Origin: Candidatus Uhrbacteria bacterium
GTDB taxonomy: Bacteria > Patescibacteriota > Patescibacteriia > 2-12-FULL-60-25
DNA: 64,000 nt
Assembly: GCA_030649995.1 (NCBI GenBank)
Contig: JAUSEV010000013.1
Coordinates: 23,966 to 87,965 of the forward strand
Direction: 5' to 3'
How positions within the stretch are numbered: the stretch's first letter is position 1; the number at the start of each line of letters is the position of its first letter. Both the position numbers and the translations under genes were made by a program. Shown here piece after piece: positions 62,345 to 64,000 of the stretch. The notes beneath the pieces were generated by a model that was not told the DNA's origin, ran no database searches, and saw only the letters and a program-made list of their open reading frames with translations.

Positions 62345-62974
62345 TTACGGTTTTATATCCTCGAATTTTTTCACCATTTTAATCCCAATTAACATATATT
62401 CGTCAAAGTTTTTTCTTTCTATAAAGACTTTTTTAAGCCGGTTTTGCAGAGAAACAATTTGTGGGTAATTATGGTTAGTGTAATAACCCGTAAAATCCCA
62501 AGGCCAAAAATTTTTCGCGGTTTTGGTTAGGGAAGTTAAAGCAAATGCGGCTATTTCCGCTAATGCCCACACTTGATTATCGGAAAGACCAAATTCAGAG
62601 TAATGACGTTTATAAATTTCGAAATAGTGAGATAAAATCAGCTCGTGGGCAGTAATGCGGCGTTGACCGTATGGGTTTTCCTTCCAGCCACGAATAATTA
62701 TTGGTGCACAACCCCAATTAGAAATACCTTGGTTTGCTACTGAAACGACGCATTTATATTCAGGGTAAAACCATTCATAACCTGTTTCTTTTGCAATGTA
62801 GCGAAAAAATTTTTGGCCGATTTTATCCCATGCCATTTGATATTGCTGTTGAGTATACTTTAAATATTTCTGACTGTTTTTATAAATATCATCAAAATTA
62901 TCACGAACGATTTTACTGCTCATGCCCACAAATTGTTTATCGTATTTTTTATCTAATACGTATTTAAGTTTCAT
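62345..62974 (-). CDS. AT-rich hypothetical (209 aa) in cassette-like unit
   Basis: The soluble protein is rich in Lys, Tyr, Phe and Trp. The region 'RRITAHELILSHYFEIYKRH' has HE followed by His after four residues, which does not match HExxH exactly, so no metalloprotease call is made. 'GLSDNQVWALAEIAAFALT' follows. GC content is clearly below that of the chromosomal genes around it. Hairpin sites lie on both sides, as for a gene cassette. No family is recognised. Confidence 0.65.
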   Translation of the reverse strand: MKLKYVLDKKYDKQFVGMSSKIVRDNFDDIYKNSQKYLKYTQQQYQMAWDKIGQKFFRYIAKETGYEWFYPEYKCVVSVANQGISNWGCAPIIIRGWKENPYGQRRITAHELILSHYFEIYKRHYSEFGLSDNQVWALAEIAAFALTSLTKTAKNFWPWDFTGYYTNHNYPQIVSLQNRLKKVFIERKNFDEYMLIGIKMVKKFEDIKP

Positions 62975-63024
62975 AAAAATAATCCTAAAAATTACATAGA
63001 TAAAAACAAAAATTTAATTATTTC

Positions 63025-63082
63025 AGCTAACGTTCGCGCATGCACAATCGTTTTAATGTTGTGTATGCGCTGTTATACGCCG
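63025..63082. repeat. attC-like hairpin site B
   Basis: On the minus strand GGCGTATAAC, then GCGCATACACAA, a loop, TTGTGCATGCGC, GAAC and GTTAGCT. The inner stem pairs 11 of 12 bases and GTTA/TAAC close the outside, with an asymmetric GAAC spacer. It begins 15 bases after the stop of the 182-aa gene. Confidence 0.5.
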
Positions 63083-63110
63083 TACATTTTCCTTTATTAT
63101 TTTTCACCCT
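63072..63110. repeat. Left copy of 39-base inverted repeat
   Basis: GTTATACGCCGTACATTTTC onward is matched in inverse at 63653-63691 with two mismatches. The stop codon of the enclosed gene lies within it. Confidence 0.85.
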
Positions 63111-63645
63111 CCTTCTTAACTAAAATCTCTTTTAAATTCCTTGTTAAATACCGAACGCTCCACTTAAATGCCAGATAGATTGGAATGAAAAATAGAATTG
63201 TCAAAACAAGCGGTACCAGTATAGCCAGGATTGGTTTATTCACAAACCAGAGGATGGGGGAAGAAACAGCGGCCAAGCAGGTAAGAAGAAATAAAAATAA
63301 TATTTGTGGAAGGTAACGAGGACGTGTGAAAGGTTGTATTTTTATAAGTGTGCCAGTATGAGAAGGTTCAAAGGTAACCTGAGTATATGTGTAGGTAACG
63401 CCCGGCGTTTTCGAAGAAATAATTAGTTTATTGCCTTCCCGTCTTCCCATGAAATAGTATGTAAAGAAAGCATCCGGCTTGTAGTTATATGCGTCATGAG
63501 CGATTGCCATGAAAGTTTTGCCTGCACTCTTTGCAAAATCCAGCATGCCCGGTATTTTAAAAAGTGTTTTTGCTTCTACTAAAGCAATGTTCTCGCTGGG
63601 TGTGAGTTGGTTTGTTAATGTGAGTGTTTTAAACAAAGCGTGCAT
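63097..63645 (-). CDS. Hypothetical two-TM membrane protein within inverted repeats
   Basis: The 182-residue protein has an N-terminal soluble part with 'DFAKSAGKTFMAIAHDAYNY' and two TM helices (about 112-131 and 137-158). A basic C-terminal tail ends 'LTRNLKEILVKKEGEK'. It is AT-rich, enclosed by a 39-base inverted repeat, and its upstream region begins with GTTATACGCC. No family is recognised. Confidence 0.65.
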   Translation of the reverse strand: MHALFKTLTLTNQLTPSENIALVEAKTLFKIPGMLDFAKSAGKTFMAIAHDAYNYKPDAFFTYYFMGRREGNKLIISSKTPGVTYTYTQVTFEPSHTGTLIKIQPFTRPRYLPQILFLFLLTCLAAVSSPILWFVNKPILAILVPLVLTILFFIPIYLAFKWSVRYLTRNLKEILVKKEGEK

Positions 63646-63652
63646 ACAAAGC

Positions 63653-63691
63653 GGGGTGAAAAATAATAAAGGAAAATGTATGGCGTATAAC
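63653..63691. repeat. Right copy of 39-base inverted repeat
   Basis: GGGGTGAAAAATAATAAAGG then AAAATGTATGGCGTATAAC. It matches the complement of 63072-63110 with two differences. Confidence 0.85.
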
Positions 63692-63826
63692 GGGCGGCGG
63701 ATATCCGAAGTTTCAGGGAGCCAATCCCGAAGGGTTGGCGGAAGGAAATTTTGGATATCCGTTGTTCTGCGATGTCCGGAGCGAAGCGGAGGGCATTGGA
63801 GAACAACGGGTACCGCCGCCCGTTCT
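63682..63826. repeat. Long compound hairpin (attC-like site C)
   Basis: GTATAACGGGCGGCGG at 63685 pairs with CCGCCGCCCGTT (63813-63824). Inside are GGATATCC twice and GTTGTTCT/AGAACAAC. The AACGGGTACCGCCGC piece also appears in site A at 62275. The following CTGCAA...TTGCAG forms another hairpin. Region 63692-64000 shows no convincing gene. Confidence 0.5.
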
Positions 63827-63957
63827 GCAAGATCTGGAGCGAAGCGGAGGATTTTGCAGAACTCCTTTTTATGCGATATGTATTCGTTTAGTAAACGATT
63901 TTTTGTGTATTATGCGTGTCTGTGGTATGTTGTTGGCACAATCGACCTTTCTTTAAA

Positions 63958-63985
63958 ATGATAGCACAAGCTATTTAATATGCAA
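63958..63985 (-). promoter_or_regulatory. Possible promoter facing the cassette-like genes
   Basis: On the minus strand TTGCAT, a 16-base spacer and TATCAT. It faces left toward the attC-like sites, but the window ends before any integrase could be seen. Confidence 0.4.
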
Positions 63986-64000
63986 CAGTTTTTAGATCAA

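Noticed and set aside
62345..62974. Zinc metalloprotease motif HELILSH
   Set aside because: The spacing is HE-x4-H rather than HExxH and there is no other support.

Overview
The window looks like a Candidate Phyla Radiation (Patescibacteria) chromosome. The signs are short housekeeping genes packed between hypothetical membrane and surface proteins, a CxxC-x17-CxxC zinc-ribbon protein, a DUF3048 protein, a beta-CASP metallo-beta-lactamase, split or degenerate versions of classical enzymes (PEP-synthase-like pair, PriA-like protein), and huge Thr/Ser/Gly-rich surface proteins. TGA is used as a normal stop (for example at the end of gyrB), so the UGA-glycine code does not apply. Phylum assignment is inference; there is no rRNA in the window.

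Layout. 0-1.2 kb: 3' part of a polytopic O-antigen-ligase-like gene. 1.2-10.3 kb: a 3015-residue surface protein with Ig-like, carboxypeptidase-regulatory, FnIII and peptidoglycan-binding modules. 10.4-11.3 kb: fmt. 12-17.7 kb: a leftward operon with an ECF sigma factor, a small membrane protein and a MacAB-type exporter with two accessory proteins. 17.8-19.1 kb: a tRNA-Asn gene split in its anticodon by a group I intron carrying an HNH endonuclease, then a decayed kinase. 19-24.7 kb: accessory surface and lipoproteins separated by three copies of a hairpin repeat. 24.8-27.8 kb: zinc ribbon, ABC-F ATPase and BaiN-like flavoprotein. 28-31.7 kb: a hypothetical and a 1002-residue surface protein. 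31.7-36.9 kb: cold-shock protein, CDP-alcohol phosphotransferase, tRNA-Thr and tRNA-Gly, rodA and hypotheticals. 36.9-41.1 kb: gyrB, zinc ribbon, rplY (L25/CTC) and DUF3048. 41.3-43.8 kb: the two-gene PEP-synthase-like enzyme. 44-47.7 kb: MBL nuclease, an EamA transporter fused to a glycosidase-like domain, and def. 47.8-51.7 kb: PriA-like protein, LigB/MEMO-like protein, lysozyme-like surface protein. 52.3-58.6 kb: membrane glycosyltransferase, partner proteins, HIT, gltX and an M23 peptidase. 58.8-59.8 kb: dus. 60-64 kb: a NUDIX-like gene, a MazG-like/Fic/anti-Fic cluster and two AT-rich genes bounded by attC-like hairpins.

Three genome-scale patterns stand out. First, palindromic or short tandem repeats lie in many spacers and also inside at least six genes without breaking the frame. 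Second, eight GC-richer single-gene units, mostly of unknown function, each combine a strong Shine-Dalgarno with their own promoter and/or terminator, while most neighbouring genes show no clear Shine-Dalgarno. Third, two areas (20.6-24.2 kb and 62.2-63.9 kb) have gene-hairpin-gene layouts reminiscent of gene cassettes. The most unusual single objects are the tRNA-Asn group I intron and the transporter-glycosidase fusion.
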